Notes under the pieces: generated by a model
Databases searched by the model: none
What the model saw: the letters and a program-made list of their open reading frames with translations, nothing else
What the model was told of the DNA's origin: nothing
Source of the DNA: JAGAJR01 sp048463395
GTDB taxonomy: Bacteria > Pseudomonadota > Alphaproteobacteria > RF32 > CAG-239
Reading direction: 5' to 3'
Assembly (NCBI GenBank): GCA_048463395.1
Contig: DBFWPL010000002.1
Location: 1 to 64,000, forward strand
Length of the DNA: 64,000 nucleotides
Translations under genes and position numbers: made by a program
Part shown: in pieces, positions 42,734 to 51,961 of the stretch
Numbering within the stretch: the first letter of the stretch is position 1
Layout: the number at the start of each line of letters is the position of its first letter

Positions 42734-44059
42734 ATGAGACGTTTAATTATCAGTATTTTACTTACAATTTTGCTTTTGGTTTGGGGGCTCGACTTCTATT
42801 GGTGCGGTGAGCCGAAGTGTTTTGACTGGAAGGTTTTCGTAATCATTTCGTCAATCGGCTTTTTGACAATGTATAAGCTGGTGCAGTATTTGGCCAAGTT
42901 TAAAATCGTGGAGCATAATTCGCGGATTGATATTGTGTTTATTGTCTGTGTGGTTGCCTTTATGTATTTTCCGGCGTCCAAAATCAACCATGACGAAATT
43001 TCGGTGCAGGAAAACCGGGTGTTGGCAAAATATGTTCCTCTGACCGAAAACGGAAAAATCAATTATAATTACGGGCGGGATTTTGAGGCTTGGTTTAATG
43101 ACCGATTTAATCAGCGGAAGTTTTTTATCGACGTTCATTCCGCCCTCAGTCGTTTTATTGATAAAAAACTCAAGAATGAAAAAGCCATGGCCGGAAAAGA
43201 CAACTGGCTGTTTACCAAACGTTGGAACTCGGTTGAAATGTTCCAAAACAAAGAACTCTTCTCTGATGAGGATTTGCAGGAAATTAAAGAAAAGCTGGAA
43301 GGGATGAAGAAGTGGGCTGCTAAGTACGGAATTAAATTTTATGTCTTTTTAATTCCGGATAAAGAGCGGATTTATCCGGAATATTATCCGAAGGAATTCA
43401 AAAAAGTACGTGAAGAATCTAAGATTAATCAGCTTTATGATTTTATTCGGACGCAGACAAGTGTTCCTGTTGTGTATCCGTATGAGGCTTTGATGGCGGC
43501 GAAACCGAATCATATTCTTTATTATAAAACCGGAACGCATTGGAATCACCGCGGAGCTTATGTGGCTTATCAGGAAATGATGAAAATGCTCAAAAAGGAT
43601 TTTCCGTCCCTTTATGTGATGAAAGAAAGCGACTTTAATATTCAGCCGAAACTGGAGGCAGATGTGGACATCGCTTCGGCATTGGGAATTGATGCTTACA
43701 GCGTTTTTCCGAAAGAAGATTTGACTTATGAGGTGTTTGAGGTAAAAAATCCGAAAACCGTCAGCGGGCATGAGTGGGTAAACAAAAAGAAAAAAATTGA
43801 AACCTATGATTATGTCAACAGGGAAGGCGGGCGGAAGCCTCGGGCTGTTTTTTACGGCGACAGCATGTTTCTTCGGATGAACTGGTATACGGCGGAAAGC
43901 TTTGCCAAAATGCAGCATATTTATACCGGTTACGGGCGGAATTTTGACGTTGCCTATATGGCCGAAGATATCAAAAAGCAAAAACCGGATATTTTCGTGA
44001 TTGAAACCGGAGAGCGGTTTTTAGAGCGTTTGCAAAAATTGGAAGTTCCGGAGGATTAG
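42734..44059 (+). CDS. AlgJ/AlgX-like SGNH acetyltransferase
   Basis: 441 residues. Two N-terminal membrane helices (about 4-22 and 34-52, with a third around 68-84) lead to a large periplasmic SGNH-type domain. Family marks are AGKDNWLFTKRWNSVEMF near 155-172, KTGTHWNHRGAYVAYQEMM near 263-281 (the Asp/His-type motif, here T-H) and FYGDSMFLRM near 374 holding the catalytic Ser. Such proteins O-acetylate exopolysaccharide with acetyl groups passed by an MBOAT partner, which is the next gene, four bases downstream. The target polymer cannot be read from the sequence; the rhamnose and fucosyl-type genes downstream are candidates for its synthesis. Confidence 0.8.
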   Translation: MRRLIISILLTILLLVWGLDFYWCGEPKCFDWKVFVIISSIGFLTMYKLVQYLAKFKIVEHNSRIDIVFIVCVVAFMYFPASKINHDEISVQENRVLAKYVPLTENGKINYNYGRDFEAWFNDRFNQRKFFIDVHSALSRFIDKKLKNEKAMAGKDNWLFTKRWNSVEMFQNKELFSDEDLQEIKEKLEGMKKWAAKYGIKFYVFLIPDKERIYPEYYPKEFKKVREESKINQLYDFIRTQTSVPVVYPYEALMAAKPNHILYYKTGTHWNHRGAYVAYQEMMKMLKKDFPSLYVMKESDFNIQPKLEADVDIASALGIDAYSVFPKEDLTYEVFEVKNPKTVSGHEWVNKKKKIETYDYVNREGGRKPRAVFYGDSMFLRMNWYTAESFAKMQHIYTGYGRNFDVAYMAEDIKKQKPDIFVIETGERFLERLQKLEVPED

Positions 44060-44063
44060 TCTT

Positions 44064-45470
44064 ATGTTATTCAGTTCCATGACATTTTTGTTTGTGTTTA
44101 TGCCTCTGGTTTTGACGGCGTATATTTTATCTAAGAAAGAAATCCGCAATTATATTCTGCTGGCGGCGAGTATTATTTTTTATGCTTGGGGAGAGCCTCG
44201 GTATTTGGCGATAATGATTATTACCATTATTACCAATTATGTCGGAGCCCTGTTGCTGGACAGGTATGAAAATCCCCTGAAACGGAAGTCGGCGTTGTTT
44301 GCCACTTTGGCTGTGGATTTGGGCTTTTTGGTTTATTTCAAATATTTCAATTTTATTATTGATAATATCAACTGGTATTGGGCGACGGATTTTGAGTTTA
44401 TTGACGTGATTATGCCGATTGGTATTTCATTTTATACGTTTCAGGCAATTTCTTATTTGTTGGATGTGTATCGCAAAGAGGAAAAAGCCCAGAGGGATAT
44501 TTATAAACTAGCGTTGTATATTGTGTTGTTTCCGCAGTTGGTGGCCGGGCCGATTGTCAAATATCATGATGTTTGCGAGCAGATTGACGAACGTTCGGTC
44601 GAATTTAAGTATGTGATTATCGGTTTTAAGCGTTTTATTATGGGACTGGCAAAAAAAGTGTTGATTGCCAATACGTTGGCAGCGGTTGTCGATAAGATAT
44701 TCGCTCAATCTCCCGATCAGCTCAGCTGGGGAATGTCTTGGCTGGGGGCAACGGCTTATGCCATGCAGTTGTATAATGATTTCAGCGGTTATTCCGATAT
44801 GGCCATCGGTTTGGGGTTGATGTTCGGATTTAAGTTTTTGGAGAACTTTAATTATCCCTATATCTCTAAATCGGTTACGGAATTTTGGCGGCGGTGGCAT
44901 ATTTCCCTGTCCACATGGTTTAAGCAGTATCTTTATATTCCTTTGGGCGGAAACCGAATCAGCCCGGTTCGGACCTATGTAAACCTGTTTTTGGTTTTTG
45001 TCATTACGGGTGTTTGGCACGGAGCCAGCTGGAGTTTTGTGGTTTGGGGCATTTGGAATGGCATATTTATTGTTTGGGAGCGTTTTTCCGGCTGGAACAA
45101 AGACAGCAACGACAAATTTTCGTTAGCTTTTGCCCGCCATGTCTATGCATTGCTGATTATCCTTTTAGGTTTGATTATTTTCCGTTCTGATACTTTAGGG
45201 TATTCTTGGGAGTATATCAAAGTGATGCTGAAGATAAAGAATAATTCGGGTATTCCGGAATTTGACTATGGACTGAATTATAAGTTTGCGATTGCTTTTG
45301 TCAGCGGTTTGGTCTTGTCTCTGCCTTTGTTTAAGAATATTTTATATGTGAAATATGAACATAAAGTTTTGCGTACGGTGATTAATATCTGGCTCTTTAT
45401 GTTGTTCTTCCTTTCGACAACGGCGTTGGCGTCATCGACGTATAATCCGTTTATTTATTTCCGTTTTTAA
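44064..45470 (+). CDS. MBOAT O-acyltransferase (AlgI/DltB type)
   Basis: 468 residues with about ten hydrophobic helices. The MBOAT signature includes the active-site His in TGVWHGASWSFVVWGIWNG near residues 313-331, and the conserved FWRRWHISLSTWFKQYLYIPLGG near 273-295 (shown partly elsewhere). The N-terminal MLFSSMTFLFVFMPLVLTAY is typical of AlgI-type proteins. It transfers acetyl from a cytoplasmic donor across the membrane to the AlgJ-like partner encoded immediately upstream. Confidence 0.92.
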   Translation: MLFSSMTFLFVFMPLVLTAYILSKKEIRNYILLAASIIFYAWGEPRYLAIMIITIITNYVGALLLDRYENPLKRKSALFATLAVDLGFLVYFKYFNFIIDNINWYWATDFEFIDVIMPIGISFYTFQAISYLLDVYRKEEKAQRDIYKLALYIVLFPQLVAGPIVKYHDVCEQIDERSVEFKYVIIGFKRFIMGLAKKVLIANTLAAVVDKIFAQSPDQLSWGMSWLGATAYAMQLYNDFSGYSDMAIGLGLMFGFKFLENFNYPYISKSVTEFWRRWHISLSTWFKQYLYIPLGGNRISPVRTYVNLFLVFVITGVWHGASWSFVVWGIWNGIFIVWERFSGWNKDSNDKFSLAFARHVYALLIILLGLIIFRSDTLGYSWEYIKVMLKIKNNSGIPEFDYGLNYKFAIAFVSGLVLSLPLFKNILYVKYEHKVLRTVINIWLFMLFFLSTTALASSTYNPFIYFRF

Positions 45471-45515
45471 AAGCTTTTTATAGCATATCTAACGTTATTT
45501 AGCGGAGAGAAAAAT

Positions 45516-46115
45516 TCATGTACTTTTTATTTCCTGCCAAGCTTCGCGGAACCAAGGGTGCAGAGAAGACGGTGTGTTTCTTTCATTGTCAAGATTACTG
45601 AAGTGACATTTGATTGCTTCATCAAGGGATGTTTCAAGGCATTTTAAGATTTCCGGCATATAAGTCGATGTTTGAAGGGAATCCATAGACATTTTGTCAG
45701 CCAGAAAAATAATTTTATCCAGTTGGGAAGCTTTTTTTCGCAGTGTGGTATGAAAATTGATGGCGTTCAGGACTTCTTTATCGGTAATGTTAAAGCTTTC
45801 AACCGCGATAATTCGGGATAAGCGTTGATTTAACAAAAACGGAGAATGATATTCCGTTTCATAAATAGCTAAGTCGTAATCTTTGGCAAAATCTATGTAA
45901 TTTTCTTCCGAAAGCAGGTCGGCGATATTGTGCAGCAAGGCAGCATCGGAAGCTTGGTGTTCATCCAGTCCGAATTTTTTGGCCAAGGCAACAGCGTGGA
46001 ATCTGGTTTGAAGGGCGTGGGCAAGGCTTTTTTCTTTGTGAGCCGAGCGAAAGTTGATTTTAACATTTTCTTCCAAAGATAATGCTGGAGAATAAGCAAT
46101 TTCGGCATCAGTCAT
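45516..46115 (-). CDS. YqeK-like HD-domain protein with altered HD motif
   Basis: 199 residues. The pattern resembles YqeK, which hydrolyses diadenosine tetraphosphate: RFHAVALAKKFG (His40), ALLHNIADLLSE (His62-Asn63), YHSPFLLNQRLSRII, AINFHTTLRKKASQLDKIIF and FLADKMSMDS. The second metal-binding position, normally His-Asp, reads His-Asn (codon AAT on the minus strand), so activity may be reduced or lost. The start ATG 46115 follows GAGGTG at proper spacing. It is alone on its strand between envelope polysaccharide genes; nadD, the usual yqeK neighbour, is absent. Confidence 0.72.
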   Translation of the reverse strand: MTDAEIAYSPALSLEENVKINFRSAHKEKSLAHALQTRFHAVALAKKFGLDEHQASDAALLHNIADLLSEENYIDFAKDYDLAIYETEYHSPFLLNQRLSRIIAVESFNITDKEVLNAINFHTTLRKKASQLDKIIFLADKMSMDSLQTSTYMPEILKCLETSLDEAIKCHFSNLDNERNTPSSLHPWFREAWQEIKST

Positions 46116-46218
46116 CGGCACCTCTTTTTCTTATTAACTGTTCTATATATAATTGATTTTTTGAAAATTGCCAGCAAAAAATAATATATAGGAAAATTCG
46201 GCGGTTATTGTTGAGAAA

Positions 46219-47235
46219 ATGGTTTATTCGTTGAGTTATAAGATAAAGTGTGTTACGCTGACAAAACACAGCTCTCAATCAAATAAAGTTTGGCTTATGG
46301 AAAAGAGTAATTTTGATTTTTGTGATAATTTGAAAAAGAAACTGGCGGACAGTCTGATGACTGATCAGAATAAAGTCGTGGTTAAAATCCATGGTGGTTT
46401 GGGGCGGCAGATGTTCCAATATGCTTGTGCCAGAGCTTATGCCTTGAGGCATGCAAAAAAATTGTTTTTAGATATTTCTTCCGGGGTTCCGTGGAGCAAA
46501 AGCAAGCGTCCGTATCAGCTGGATGTTTTTAATATCAATGCGGAGATACTTTCGGAAGAAGAGGTCAAACAATGGCATGCGAAATTACGTTTTCCGAGGT
46601 TTTTGAGAAAACTTCTGGGTTTTAAAATTTATGAAGAGAATCCGCAGAAGTTTCGTTATAATTCCAAAGTCGCCGGTAACGGAAATTATCGTTATCTGAG
46701 CGGACGGTTTGCCAGCGACCGTTATTTTGAAGGGTTTGAAGACGAGATTTGTCATGATTTTGATTTTCGGATAGCTCCGTCTCCGGCCAATCAAAAACTG
46801 ATTGATAAAATTACGTCAGAAAATTCGGTGGGTATTCACGTTCGCTGCAAGCCTTATGCTTATACCAAAAATTTCAGCGAAATGCGAGGCATGTGCTCTT
46901 TTGATTATTATATGTCGGCAATCAATTATATTATCCGTCGGGTTGAAAAACCGGTGTTTTATATATTTTCGGATAATCCGCAGTGGGTGAAGGAGAATTT
47001 CAAAATTTCGTATCCGATAACGATTGTAACCTTGAATGAAGATAAAAACTGTTTTGATGATTTGCGTCTAATGAGTTTGTGCAAGCATAACATTATGGCC
47101 AACAGTTTCTTTTCGTGGTGGGCATCATGGCTTAACAAAAACAGGCATAAAATTATCATTGCTCCGGAAAAATGGTTTCATACCAAAGATTTGGATGTGA
47201 CCGACCTGATACCGGAAAATTGGATAAAAATGTAA
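46219..47235 (+). CDS. GT11-like fucosyltransferase family protein
   Basis: 338 residues resembling alpha-1,2-fucosyltransferases of glycosyltransferase family 11. Marks: KIHGGLGRQMFQYACARAYA near 57-76 (usual GGLGNQMFQYA), YLSGRFASDRYFEGFEDEI near 159-177, VGIHVRCKPYAY near 204-215, YIFSDNPQWVKENF, and DLRLMSLCKHNIMANSFFSWW, split near 290-312. The donor-binding HxRRxD motif is HVRCKP here, so the second Arg and the Asp are missing; donor specificity may differ. The N-terminus is uncertain: ATG 46297 or 46357 would also fit. It may act on the surface polysaccharide built by the following genes. Confidence 0.78.
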   Translation: MVYSLSYKIKCVTLTKHSSQSNKVWLMEKSNFDFCDNLKKKLADSLMTDQNKVVVKIHGGLGRQMFQYACARAYALRHAKKLFLDISSGVPWSKSKRPYQLDVFNINAEILSEEEVKQWHAKLRFPRFLRKLLGFKIYEENPQKFRYNSKVAGNGNYRYLSGRFASDRYFEGFEDEICHDFDFRIAPSPANQKLIDKITSENSVGIHVRCKPYAYTKNFSEMRGMCSFDYYMSAINYIIRRVEKPVFYIFSDNPQWVKENFKISYPITIVTLNEDKNCFDDLRLMSLCKHNIMANSFFSWWASWLNKNRHKIIIAPEKWFHTKDLDVTDLIPENWIKM

Positions 47236-47290
47236 ACTTTCTTTCCCATATTAAATTTAGACAAAAAATATCCTCAACCCCAATAATGTT

Positions 47291-47320
47291 TTGACATATT
47301 TTTCCAACTAAGGCTATTAT
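47291..47320 (+). promoter_or_regulatory. Strong promoter of the GT4/rhamnose run
   Basis: Perfect TTGACA at 47291-47296, an 18-base spacer and TATTAT at 47315-47320 (five of six). The predicted transcript starts about 27 bases before the GTG of the glycosyltransferase gene. Confidence 0.72.
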
Positions 47321-47353
47321 GTAGTCGGTTTAGTTATATTCTTCGGAAAAAAC

Positions 47354-48574
47354 GTGTCGGAAAAAAAGAACATAAAAATTTTATATGATGTCGAGCAGCT
47401 TATGAAAGAAGCGGTTTCCGCAAGGAGCGGCATTTTCAGAGTGGCTGATGAATTGTTTAAATATCTTGTTTCAGCCGCCAACGTGGATTTGTATTTAGCC
47501 GTTACGGAGAATAAAGGTAATCTGCCGATGTATCTCAAAAGTATCGGCAGGGAGGATTTGCTTGATAAGACGGTTGTTTTGCCGGCGGCAAAGGTTATGA
47601 CCAAAAATAAGAATATGCTTCAGACATTGAGAAGCAAGGTTTGGGCATTTTTTCTGAAATCGTCGTATCAAAAGAAATTATCCGGTTTCGATTGGTATTT
47701 TTCGCCGTTTTCTCCTGTTTCTCCGCTGATTTATCAGCACAAAATCAAAACGGCGGTTATGGTTCATGATATTATACCGATTGTGCGTCCTGATTTGGCG
47801 GATAAAGGGTCTAAATTTGTAAAAAAGTATAAAAACTGGATGTCTTCGTTGAAAGCTGATTTGATTGTTTTTAATTCGGTTTCTTCGCAGAAGGATTTTC
47901 TGAACTTCAGAAAAGATGTTCTCCCTTATAAAACGTTGGTGGCATATTTAGGAGCCGATGAGCGTTTTGTTCCGGTTGACGGAGAGAAAAAGCCTGCCGT
48001 CGTTTTGCAGAAATATTCCGTTGCAGGAAAGCGTTATATTCTGTCCTTGGCTGATCGGAACAAAAGAAAGAACTTTCCGCATTTGATAGCTTCTTTTGTT
48101 AAGTTTCTTGAGAAAACGGGAAATGAAGATGTTTGTCTGGTGTTGGCCGGACCGCGTCGGAAAGGCGGTGTGGAGCTGGATGGCGTGATTTCCGGTTATG
48201 AAAAATACCGCGGCAGAATAGTGAATGCAGGTTTTGTGGAAGAGGGCGATTTGGCTTCCTTATACGGCAATGCCGAGTTTTTTGTTTATCCTTCTTTGTA
48301 TGAAGGTTTTGGGCTGCCGGTGCTCGAGGCGATGAAATGCGGGGTTCCGGTTATCTGCGGGAATAATTCCTCTTTGCCGGAAGTGGCCGGAGATGCGGTT
48401 TTGTATGTCAGCGGAACGGACGAAGAAGAAACGGCAGAGGTGATGGTTCGTTTATTTAATGATAAACATCTTCAAAATTCTTTGATCAAAAAAGGGTTGG
48501 AACGGGGAGCCGGATTTTCGTGGAAAAGAACGGGAGAAACGGTTTTCAGTGCTTTTCAATCTTTCGGAAACTGA
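47354..48574 (+). CDS. Family 4 glycosyltransferase
   Basis: 406 residues, GTG start. GT-B fold: the N-terminal half includes DVEQLMKEAVSARSGIFRVA and MVHDIIPIVRPDLADKGSKF (about 136-155), and the C-terminal nucleotide-sugar domain has YILSLADRNKRKNFPHLIAS near 233, FVEEGDLASLYGNAEFFVYP near 296 and the family signature SLYEGFGLPVLEAMKCGVPV near 316-335, with the acid/base Glu pair. Such enzymes add sugars such as mannose or rhamnose from UDP, GDP or dTDP donors. The location just ahead of the dTDP-rhamnose genes makes a rhamnosyltransferase plausible. Ribosome site is weak. Confidence 0.85.
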   Translation: MSEKKNIKILYDVEQLMKEAVSARSGIFRVADELFKYLVSAANVDLYLAVTENKGNLPMYLKSIGREDLLDKTVVLPAAKVMTKNKNMLQTLRSKVWAFFLKSSYQKKLSGFDWYFSPFSPVSPLIYQHKIKTAVMVHDIIPIVRPDLADKGSKFVKKYKNWMSSLKADLIVFNSVSSQKDFLNFRKDVLPYKTLVAYLGADERFVPVDGEKKPAVVLQKYSVAGKRYILSLADRNKRKNFPHLIASFVKFLEKTGNEDVCLVLAGPRRKGGVELDGVISGYEKYRGRIVNAGFVEEGDLASLYGNAEFFVYPSLYEGFGLPVLEAMKCGVPVICGNNSSLPEVAGDAVLYVSGTDEEETAEVMVRLFNDKHLQNSLIKKGLERGAGFSWKRTGETVFSAFQSFGN

Positions 48575-48666
48575 GAATATATGTGGGTATCGTGCTAAAG
48601 AATGTTGTTTTCCGCGGGGTAACGTGTAACATGGGTGTTATTACGAAATAATTCAAAGGAATACCT

Positions 48667-49551
48667 ATGAAAGGCATAATTTTAGCGGGAGGCAGCGGTT
48701 CACGGCTGTATCCTTTAACAAAAATCACCAGTAAACAGCTTCTGCCGGTGTATGACAAGCCGATGATTTATTATCCGTTGTCAACGCTGATGTTGTTTGG
48801 TATTAAAGACATTCTCATTATTTCCACGCCGCAAGACACGCCGAATATCGAAAAGCTTTTCGGTAACGGGCATAATCTGGGGCTGGATATCTCCTATAAA
48901 GTTCAGGAAGAACCGAAGGGGATTGCTCAGGCGTTTACCTTGGGGGCGGATTTTATCGGCTCTGAGGATGTTTGCCTGATTTTGGGGGATAATATTTTCT
49001 ATATGGGAGAGCAGTTAAAGCTTTTTCGCGAGGAAATCTCAAAAAATACGGGAGGAACGGTTTTCGGATATCATGTGTCTGATCCGGAACGTTTCGGTGT
49101 GGTTGAGTTTGATAAAAACCACAAAGCGGTTTCTATTGAAGAAAAGCCTAAACAGCCGAAATCCAACTATGCGGTGGTCGGGTTGTATTTTTATACCTCC
49201 GATGTGGTGGAAAAAGCCCGTAAGCTGAAACCTTCCGCCCGCGGAGAGTTGGAAATTACCGATTTGAACAAAGAATATCTGGCTGAGGGACGGCTTAACG
49301 TTGTTACCATGAAACGGGGCAACGCCTGGCTGGATGCCGGAACGCCGCAGTCTTTGCTGGATGCTTCCAATTTTATCGGCATTATTGAAAAAAGGCAGGA
49401 TTTGAAAATCGCCTGTATTGAGGAAATCGCCTATAAACGCGGATTTATCAATGATGAACAGATGCAGGGCATTATCGCGTCTCTGAAAGACGGAACGGAT
49501 TACAAAGCTTATTTGCAAAGAGTTTATGAGGACAGCCATGAAGATTATTAA
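48667..49551 (+). CDS. rfbA: Glucose-1-phosphate thymidylyltransferase
   Basis: First step of dTDP-L-rhamnose synthesis: joins glucose-1-phosphate and dTTP. 294 residues with MKGIILAGGSGSRLYPLTK, the KQLLPVYDKPMIYYPL box near 22-37, LGDNIFYMG near 106 and EEKPKQPKSNYAVVGLYFY near 160-178. AAAGGAA upstream sets the start. It opens a four-gene run rfbA-rfbC-rfbD-rfbB with overlapping reading frames, which is a complete rhamnose pathway. Confidence 0.96.
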   Translation: MKGIILAGGSGSRLYPLTKITSKQLLPVYDKPMIYYPLSTLMLFGIKDILIISTPQDTPNIEKLFGNGHNLGLDISYKVQEEPKGIAQAFTLGADFIGSEDVCLILGDNIFYMGEQLKLFREEISKNTGGTVFGYHVSDPERFGVVEFDKNHKAVSIEEKPKQPKSNYAVVGLYFYTSDVVEKARKLKPSARGELEITDLNKEYLAEGRLNVVTMKRGNAWLDAGTPQSLLDASNFIGIIEKRQDLKIACIEEIAYKRGFINDEQMQGIIASLKDGTDYKAYLQRVYEDSHEDY

Positions 49552-50083
49552 TACGGATATTGAAGGTGTATATATCATTGAACCGCAGCTTTTTGAAGAT
49601 TCCAGAGGTTATTTTTTTGAAAGCTATAACAAGGCAAAAATGGATGAAGCCGGATTAAAGTATGATTTTATTCAGGATAACCAGTCAAAGTCTTGTTTCG
49701 GGACTATTCGCGGTGTTCATTTTCAGAAAGGGGAATTTGCCCAAGCGAAACTGGTTCGTGTTCTGGAAGGGACGGTTTTGGATGTGGCCGTGGATTTGCG
49801 GAAAGGTTCCAAAACTTTCGGACGTCATGTAGCGGTCGAACTTTCTGCCGAAAATAATCGTCAGTTAATGATTCCGAGAGGCTTCGGGCATGGTTTTTCG
49901 GTTTTGACGCCGACGGCGGTTTTTGCCTATAAGTGTGATAATGTTTACAATAAAGCCAGCGAAGGCGGCGTGCGTTTTGATGATCCGGATTTGAATATTG
50001 ACTGGAAGGTTAAACCGGAAGAGGCTGTTTTATCTGAAAAAGACAAGCTTCTGCCATTGTTGAAGGATATTGAATGTTTTTAG
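49538..50083 (+). CDS. rfbC: dTDP-4-dehydrorhamnose 3,5-epimerase
   Basis: Cupin-fold epimerase, third step of the rhamnose pathway. 181 residues starting MKIINTDIEGVYIIEPQLFED; ATG 49538 is preceded by GAGGA and overlaps the end of rfbA by 14 bases. Family marks are SRGYFFESYNKAKM near 22-35, QDNQSKSCFGTIRGVHFQ near 46-63 (catalytic His), and LMIPRGFGHGFSVL near 110-123. The end overlaps the start of rfbD by ten bases. Confidence 0.95.
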   Translation: MKIINTDIEGVYIIEPQLFEDSRGYFFESYNKAKMDEAGLKYDFIQDNQSKSCFGTIRGVHFQKGEFAQAKLVRVLEGTVLDVAVDLRKGSKTFGRHVAVELSAENNRQLMIPRGFGHGFSVLTPTAVFAYKCDNVYNKASEGGVRFDDPDLNIDWKVKPEEAVLSEKDKLLPLLKDIECF

Positions 50084-50910
50084 TTACGGGAGCCAACGGG
50101 CAGCTCGGAAACGAACTCCGGTTAAGACTTGGGGAACAAGCCCGATATGTTGACAGAGATGAGCTGGATATTACGGATGCGGAAGCCGTACAGGCTTTTG
50201 TAAAAGGAAAGAATTTCGACGCTATTGTTAATTGTGCGGCTTATACGGCGGTTGACAAAGCCGAAGGCGATGTTGAAACGGCAGAAAAAATTAATGTCCA
50301 AGGTCCGGCCAATTTGGCAAAAACAGGTATTCCTTTAATACATGTTTCCACGGATTATGTTTTTGACGGGACGGCTTGCGTGCCATATACCGAAGATGTT
50401 CAGCCAAATCCAAACTCTGTTTACGGACGGACAAAGCTGGCAGGGGAGCAGGTTGTTGCTAAATATTCCCAAGCAGCGGTCATTGTTCGGACGGCGTGGT
50501 TGTATTCCTGTTTCGGAAATAATTTTGTTAAGACCATGCGGCGTTTGGGAGCGGAAAGAGAAAGCCTTAATGTGGTTTTTGACCAAGCGGGAACACCGAC
50601 ATATGCCGGAGATTTGGCGGCGGCAATTGTTGAAATTCTCGGAAAAATGCCGCAACAGGGATGTGAGGTTTATCACTTTTCCAACGAGGGTGTTTGTTCT
50701 TGGTATGATTTTGCTTTGGAGATTATGAAACTTTCAGGGTTAAAATGCAAAGTTTTTCCGATTGAAAGCAAAGATTATCCGACGCCGGCCAAGCGTCCGT
50801 CTTATTCGGTTTTGAACAAGGGTAAAATCAAAAAAGATTTTGGCGTTGCCATCAGGCATTGGTCTGAGGCTTTGGCGGAATGTATTGAAAAGATGAAAGC
50901 GGAGAATTAA
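50074..50910 (+). CDS. rfbD: dTDP-4-dehydrorhamnose reductase
   Basis: Final NADPH-dependent step forming dTDP-L-rhamnose. 278 residues of the SDR family: MFLVTGANGQLGNELRLRLG with the GxxGxxG pattern, NCAAYTAVDKAEGDVETAE near 51-69, HVSTDYVFDG near 90, and the Tyr-x3-Lys in SVYGRTKLAGEQ near 112-123. Translational overlap with rfbC on the upstream side and one base gap to rfbB suggest tight coupling. Confidence 0.95.
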   Translation: MFLVTGANGQLGNELRLRLGEQARYVDRDELDITDAEAVQAFVKGKNFDAIVNCAAYTAVDKAEGDVETAEKINVQGPANLAKTGIPLIHVSTDYVFDGTACVPYTEDVQPNPNSVYGRTKLAGEQVVAKYSQAAVIVRTAWLYSCFGNNFVKTMRRLGAERESLNVVFDQAGTPTYAGDLAAAIVEILGKMPQQGCEVYHFSNEGVCSWYDFALEIMKLSGLKCKVFPIESKDYPTPAKRPSYSVLNKGKIKKDFGVAIRHWSEALAECIEKMKAEN

Positions 50911-50911
50911 A

Positions 50912-51928
50912 ATGAAGTCAATTTTGGTTACCGGGGGAGCCGGTTTTATCGGGGCAAATTTTGTGCCTTATTTTGCAAAAAAGTATCCTGAATATAAAGT
51001 TATCAATTTGGATAAACTGACGTATGCCGGAAATCTTGATAATCTGAAAGATTGCGACGGGCAGGATAATTATTGTTTTGTTCAAGGCGATATTTGTGAT
51101 GCCGCTTTAATCGAAAAACTTTTTAATGAGCATGATATTCGCGGAGTGGTTCATTTTGCGGCGGAAAGTCATGTTGATAATTCGATTACGGGGCCGAGAG
51201 CGTTTGTTGAAACGAATCTACTCGGAACGTTTACGCTTTTGGATGCGGCTCGTAAATATTGGATGAAGGCTCCGTATGAATATAAAGAAGGTTATGAGAA
51301 TTGCCGTTTTCATCATATTTCCACCGATGAGGTTTACGGGGCTTTGGGTGAAACGGGTTTCTTTACGGAAACAACCCCTTATGACCCGAGTTCTCCTTAT
51401 TCGGCTTCCAAGGCCGGTTCGGATATGTTGGTGAGAGCATATCACCGGACATACGGGATGAATGTTACGGTTTCCAACTGTTCTAACAATTACGGGCCGA
51501 AGCAACATCCGGAAAAGTTGATTCCGAAAATTATTTCCAATGCTTTGAGCGGTAAGAACATTCCGATTTACGGCGATGGTAAAAATGTTCGCGATTGGCT
51601 GTATGTTCTTGACCACTGCAAGGCTATCGACTTGATTTTTCATAAAGGAAAAAGCGGGGAGACATATAACATCGGCGGACATAACGAAAAGAACAATCTG
51701 GAGATTGTCGATGCGATTTGCTCCATTCTGGATGAGAAAATGCCGGCTGCGGACGGGAAATCTTACAAAGATTTGATTGTTTTTGTGAAAGACCGTCCGG
51801 GGCATGATCGGCGTTATGCGATTGATGCAGAAAAGCTGACGACACGGTTGGGGTGGAAAGCGGATGAGAATTTTGCTTCCGGTATTGTTAAGACTGTGGA
51901 TTGGTATTTGCAAAATATGAAGAAATAA
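50912..51928 (+). CDS. rfbB: dTDP-glucose 4,6-dehydratase
   Basis: Second step of the pathway, NAD-dependent. 338 residues, SDR fold: ILVTGGAGFIGANFVPYF near 4-21, HFAAESHVDNSI near 82-93, HISTDEVYGALG near 131-142, the catalytic PYSASKAGSDMLVRAYHRTY near 163-182 and NCSNNYGPKQHPEKLIP near 189-205. It closes the operon and is followed by a strong hairpin terminator. Confidence 0.96.
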   Translation: MKSILVTGGAGFIGANFVPYFAKKYPEYKVINLDKLTYAGNLDNLKDCDGQDNYCFVQGDICDAALIEKLFNEHDIRGVVHFAAESHVDNSITGPRAFVETNLLGTFTLLDAARKYWMKAPYEYKEGYENCRFHHISTDEVYGALGETGFFTETTPYDPSSPYSASKAGSDMLVRAYHRTYGMNVTVSNCSNNYGPKQHPEKLIPKIISNALSGKNIPIYGDGKNVRDWLYVLDHCKAIDLIFHKGKSGETYNIGGHNEKNNLEIVDAICSILDEKMPAADGKSYKDLIVFVKDRPGHDRRYAIDAEKLTTRLGWKADENFASGIVKTVDWYLQNMKK

Positions 51929-51961
51929 CCAAAAAGCCTCTCTTCCGAGAGGCTTTTTGGT
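51928..51961. terminator. Bidirectional terminator after rfbB
   Basis: A 15-bp stem (ACCAAAAAGCCTCTC with GAGAGGCTTTTTGGT) around TTCC. It lies between the convergent rfbB and the small HTH gene and is suited to both strands. Confidence 0.93.
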
